From NCBI GenBank assembly GCA_910579305.1, contig CAJTTA010000004.1, forward strand, positions 25,206 to 89,205: a stretch of DNA of 64,000 nt, written 5' to 3'. The notes beneath the pieces are model-generated. The model was not told the DNA's origin. It did no database searches and worked only from the letters and a program-made list of their open reading frames with translations. Of the stretch, positions 60,913-64,000 are shown piece after piece. The DNA comes from an uncultured Muribaculaceae bacterium. GTDB lineage: Bacteria > Bacteroidota > Bacteroidia > Bacteroidales > Muribaculaceae. The stretch's first letter is position 1, and the number at the start of each line of letters is the position of its first letter. Made by a program: the position numbers and the translations under genes.

Positions 60913-61976
60913 TACCATCCCTTTATCAGCAATGCATTATACAGACTCCGCTATCTGTGCGCGAGGCTCTTGACCGGCTCAATTCCTTGCGAGATGTGCC
61001 GCTCACTCTTTTTGTGATAGCTCATGACGGATCGTTGCTCGGCACTCTCACCGATGGCGACATAAGGCGCGGATTGCTGGCAGGGGCGACTCTTGATTCT
61101 GACGCCTCTTCGGTCATGATGCGTAATTTCAGAGCGATCTTCCCGGGCCGGGATGCCGAAGCTGTGCTTGAAGAAGCCCGCTCTCTGTCTCTCACTCTCA
61201 TACCGCGCCTCAACGACAGCGGCGCCATTGAAGAGATAGTGGATCTGCGCAAAAGGCGCGCGATGCTGCCCCTTGATGCGGTGCTGATGGCCGGTGGGCG
61301 GGGGGAACGCCTCAGACCGCTCACCCTCACCACTCCCAAGCCGCTGCTGCCCGTAGGCGACAAAGCCATAATCGACCATAATGCCGACGCTCTGGCTGCT
61401 TGCGGAGTGAGAAATATCTTTGTTACCGTAAATTATAAACATGAGCTTATAGAGGAGCATTTCGCTGCCCGTAAGCCTGAAGGAACCACTGTGGAATGCG
61501 TGCTGGAGCCGGCTCCGCTCGGCACTTTCGGATCCATAGGACTCGTGAGCGGACTCAGCAGCGGCAATGTGCTGATTATGAATTCAGACTTGCTCACCGA
61601 CCTGAGATTCGAGAAAATGTACAAGCATCACATCGCATCAGGGGCCGACATGACCATAGCTACAGTGCCATATTCCGTAACGGTGCCATATGCCATTCTT
61701 GAGACCGATGAAGGCAGATGCCTCTCTCTGCAAGAGAAGCCTACTTACAACTATCTGGCCAATGCAGGTGTTTATATCGTGAAGCGCTCACTTCTTGACT
61801 GCATCACCGGCACCGAACGTGTAGACGCCACTGACTTTATAGAGATGCTGCTCTCTCGCCCGGACTCCAAGGTAGTCACTTTCCCCATAGATGGCACATG
61901 GATTGACATAGGCTCGCCATCTGACTATCAGGCAGCGTGTGAACGCATGCGCCTCGCCCTCTCGACAGCGGAATGA
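60909..61976 (+). CDS. CBS-domain sugar-1-phosphate nucleotidyltransferase, PtmE-like
   Basis: A 355-residue protein. Residues about 1-120 hold two CBS motifs (TPLSVREALDRLN, LLGTLTDGDIRRGLL), then an NTP-transferase domain with VLMAGGRGERLRPLT and TPKPLLPVGDKAIIDH, and GTWIDIGSPSDYQ at the end. PtmE of Campylobacter has the same order of domains and makes GDP-glucosamine for the legionaminic acid pathway, which is the best guess here given legB, legI, legG and legF in the window. It overlaps the ruvC stop as ATGA. Confidence 0.8.
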   Translation: MIPSLYQQCIIQTPLSVREALDRLNSLRDVPLTLFVIAHDGSLLGTLTDGDIRRGLLAGATLDSDASSVMMRNFRAIFPGRDAEAVLEEARSLSLTLIPRLNDSGAIEEIVDLRKRRAMLPLDAVLMAGGRGERLRPLTLTTPKPLLPVGDKAIIDHNADALAACGVRNIFVTVNYKHELIEEHFAARKPEGTTVECVLEPAPLGTFGSIGLVSGLSSGNVLIMNSDLLTDLRFEKMYKHHIASGADMTIATVPYSVTVPYAILETDEGRCLSLQEKPTYNYLANAGVYIVKRSLLDCITGTERVDATDFIEMLLSRPDSKVVTFPIDGTWIDIGSPSDYQAACERMRLALSTAE

Positions 61977-62030
61977 CCGCTCCTCTCAACATAATATATA
62001 ACTCATTGAATCAATCAGCTTCTACGCTCT

Positions 62031-63200
62031 ATGGCAGAATCCAATTTCATCGACTATGTAAAAATCCTGTGCCGCTCGGGTAAAGGAGGCGCAGGTTCGC
62101 GCCATTATCATCGTGCCAAATATGTGCCCAAGGGTGGGCCTGACGGAGGCGACGGAGGGCGTGGCGGACACATTATACTCCGAGGCAACCGCAATCTGTG
62201 GACTCTGCTTCACCTGCGCTATCAGCGCCACATCTTCGCCACAGACGGACAAAGCGGCGGAGCCGGTCGCTCTTTCGGCAAGGATGGTGAGGATAGAATC
62301 ATCGAAGTGCCCGTAGGCACTGCAGTCTTCGATGCAGAGTCCGGTGAGTTCCTCGCTGAAATCACCCGCGACGGCGAAGAGATCAAGCTTCTGCGCGGTG
62401 GCAAGGGGGGACTGGGAAACTGGCATTTCGCAACGTCGACCAACCGGGCCCCACGTTATGCCCAACCGGGCCAGCCGGCAATAGAAAAGAGCGTGATTCT
62501 GGAATTGAAGCTCCTTGCAGACGTAGGACTCGTGGGCTTTCCCAATGCCGGCAAGAGCACTTTGCTTTCCTCAATATCTGCCGCGCGCCCGAAAATAGCA
62601 GATTATCCTTTCACTACTATGGAGCCGAGTCTCGGCATTGTGAGTTATCGAGACGGAAAATCATTTGTAATGGCTGACATTCCGGGCATAATCGAAGGAG
62701 CAAGCGAGGGGAAAGGCCTCGGACTTAGATTCCTGCGCCACATTGAGCGAAATGCGGTGTTGCTGTTTATGATTCCGGCCGACAGTTCCGACATACGTCA
62801 GGATTACGAGGTACTTCTCAATGAGCTACGCCAGTTTAATCCGGATCTTGCTGATAAGAGCAGAGTGCTGGCCATAAGCAAGAGCGATATGCTTGATGAT
62901 GAGTTGCGTGAGGCAATACAGGCTGAACTCCCCGAGGGGGTTCCCTCTATCTTCATCTCTGCCGTGACAGGCCAGGGGCTCACTGAGCTCAAAGACCTCC
63001 TCTGGCGCGAGGTAAACAGCGATGAGCGTGACCAGACCCTCTCATTCACCCATCGCCCGCTCGACATACGCCACCGTGTGCCTGAGGAAGATGAATTCAT
63101 TTTCCATCAGGAGGATGACGATGATGAGCGCGAGCTGCTCACTGATGAAGACTGGAACGATGAATTCTGGGAGGAGGAATCATCGGTGAATCCCGACTGA
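62031..63200 (+). CDS. obgE: GTPase Obg (ribosome assembly and stress)
   Basis: A 389-residue Obg GTPase. The Gly-rich Obg fold fills residues 1-160 (GKGGAGSRHYHRAKYVPKGG in part, GGKGGLGNWHFATSTN); the G domain follows with VGFPNAGKST, DYPFTTMEPSLG and ADIPGIIEGASEGKGLG. G4 reads ISKSD. The C-terminus is very acidic (EEDEFIFHQEDDDDERE). It sits between two probable nonulosonic acid genes. Confidence 0.96.
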   Translation: MAESNFIDYVKILCRSGKGGAGSRHYHRAKYVPKGGPDGGDGGRGGHIILRGNRNLWTLLHLRYQRHIFATDGQSGGAGRSFGKDGEDRIIEVPVGTAVFDAESGEFLAEITRDGEEIKLLRGGKGGLGNWHFATSTNRAPRYAQPGQPAIEKSVILELKLLADVGLVGFPNAGKSTLLSSISAARPKIADYPFTTMEPSLGIVSYRDGKSFVMADIPGIIEGASEGKGLGLRFLRHIERNAVLLFMIPADSSDIRQDYEVLLNELRQFNPDLADKSRVLAISKSDMLDDELREAIQAELPEGVPSIFISAVTGQGLTELKDLLWREVNSDERDQTLSFTHRPLDIRHRVPEEDEFIFHQEDDDDERELLTDEDWNDEFWEEESSVNPD

Positions 63201-63208
63201 TCCCATAT

Positions 63209-63904
63209 ATGGCAAGATTATATATTATAGGCACGAGCACCACTGCCATGACTGTGGCTGCTTTCGCACACACTCATAAGCTCTTCGATGTAGCCGGTTT
63301 CGCCGTCGACAGAGCTTATCTTTCTTCCTCTTCGGCCGGATGTATGGATCTGCCTGTCTTCGCCATTGATGAGCTGAAGGGCATTATGGATCCTGACAAC
63401 GATCTCATATTTGTAGCCATAGCCTGGAACAGGCTGAATGCCGACCGCCGGGATCTTTACCTCAGGCTCAAGCGAGAAGGCTTCAGATTTGCCAATCTTA
63501 TATCTCCTTTAGCCACCGTCTATGGAGAGATATGCGGCGACAATTGCTGGATATCCGACCATGCAGTGGTCAATTTCCGCAGCAAGCTCCATAATAATGT
63601 CATTATAAAAGAGGGTGCACATATAAGCTATGACTGTGATATGGCCGATCATTGCTTTATAGGGGCCCACAGTTTTATAGCAGGCGGAGTGAGTGTAGGT
63701 GAGCAATCTTTCATAGGCATAAGGGCTACAATCTTTGATGATGTGCGTATAGGGCGCAAGTGCATCATAGGCGGAGCGACAGTGGTAAAACGTAACATGC
63801 CTGATTTCAGCAAAATAACGGTCAAGGCCGACAATTTTGCCATGACTCGGCATAGCGAAGAGGATATGGAAAGCAAGCTTATGTTCAATAAGAATGTACG
63901 TTAA
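63209..63904 (+). CDS. NeuD/LegH-like sugar acyltransferase (left-handed beta-helix)
   Basis: A 231-residue protein with an N-terminal Rossmann-like part (LYIIGTSTTAMTVAAF) and hexapeptide repeats from about residue 110 (ISDHAVVNFRSKLHNNVIIKEGAHI in part, FIGAHSFIAGGVSV, IGRKCIIGGATVVKRN). Members acetylate 4-amino sugars or sialic acids. With the PtmE-like gene two genes upstream it is a candidate LegH, a step not covered by the operon at 32-37 kb. It lies 8 nt after obgE. Confidence 0.7.
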   Translation: MARLYIIGTSTTAMTVAAFAHTHKLFDVAGFAVDRAYLSSSSAGCMDLPVFAIDELKGIMDPDNDLIFVAIAWNRLNADRRDLYLRLKREGFRFANLISPLATVYGEICGDNCWISDHAVVNFRSKLHNNVIIKEGAHISYDCDMADHCFIGAHSFIAGGVSVGEQSFIGIRATIFDDVRIGRKCIIGGATVVKRNMPDFSKITVKADNFAMTRHSEEDMESKLMFNKNVR

Positions 63905-63988
63905 CCCGACAACAGGTCTCCCATCCGCAGCATTTGCGCCGATATTAAGAGAGCGTTTGAATTTAAACCGTATTAACAATTAAAGATA

Positions 63989-64000
63989 ATGGGAGTAAAA
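63989..64000 (+). CDS. First four codons of a further gene (truncated by window end)
   Basis: ATG at 63989 followed by three codons (M-G-V-K) at the window edge, 84 nt after the acyltransferase stop. It may be another nonulosonic acid gene such as an aminotransferase, but nothing can be read from four codons. Confidence 0.3.

Noticed and set aside
62840..62900. Obg G4 motif ISKSD instead of NKxD
   Set aside because: TKSD-like forms are, as I recall, usual in Bacteroidota Obg, so this is probably not a defect.

Overview
The window reads as a Bacteroidota chromosome, order Bacteroidales. It has a SusC/SusD pair, an UpxY-type antiterminator heading a capsule operon, PorV and C-terminal sorting tails of the type IX secretion system (T9SS), DUF3098 next to ftsX, DUF4286 next to ruvC, and repeated promoters of the Bacteroidota form (TTTG or TTG, 19-21 nt, TAnnTTTG). 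The gene content and the style of the secreted proteins suggest Muribaculaceae or a close gut family; that placement is inference.

Layout. (1) 1-3543 (+): end of a membrane protein, probably a glycosyltransferase, then a BtuB-like TonB receptor and a BtuG-like beta-propeller lipoprotein, likely corrinoid uptake. (2) 3597-20755 (-): an 18-gene capsule or surface polysaccharide operon. Transcription starts at upxY behind a long hairpin-bearing leader. It then runs through pyruvyl transferase, flippase, a QueC-like PP-loop protein, glycosyltransferases, polymerase, wecB, a PglC-like initiating transferase and a PglD/NeuD-like acyltransferase. It ends in a five-gene acyl module (ACP, two KASIII paralogues, an SDR reductase, a metallo-beta-lactamase-fold hydrolase) and an intrinsic terminator. 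(3) 21126-28331 (-): a secreted protein of unknown function and a SusCD pair with no nearby glycoside hydrolase. (4) 28748-31183 (-): GH25 lysozyme, ispF, porV; then a divergent NlpC/P60 peptidase. (5) 32241-40441 (-): a nine-gene overlapping operon: GlsB/OlsB-like acyltransferase, Wzi, small lipoprotein, then LegB, an ATP-grasp enzyme, LegI, LegG and LegF of a nonulosonic (legionaminic) acid pathway, and a GYF-domain membrane protein. (6) 40616-48701: a second TonB receptor and two T9SS cargo proteins, one a starch-binding-like protein with a near-perfect 360-bp internal duplication. (7) 48847-54676: panB, a coiled-coil membrane protein, and sufS-sufD-sufC-cvpA with no sufB. (8) 55018-59690 (+): ftsX, DUF3098, uppP, truB, queA, a porin-like protein. 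(9) 59903-64000 (+): tRNA-Thr, DUF4286, ruvC, a PtmE-like CBS-nucleotidyltransferase, obgE, a NeuD/LegH-like acyltransferase and the first codons of another gene.

The most interesting points are the acyl-synthesis module built into the capsule operon, the QueC-like protein in the same operon, the UpxY with a long extra C-terminal domain and a two-hairpin leader, the nonulosonic acid pathway split over two loci with an inserted ATP-grasp gene, a shared sequence element in the 5' leaders of three surface-protein genes, the recently duplicated starch-binding repeat, and the missing sufB. All calls come from reading the sequence and recalling family motifs; no database search was run.
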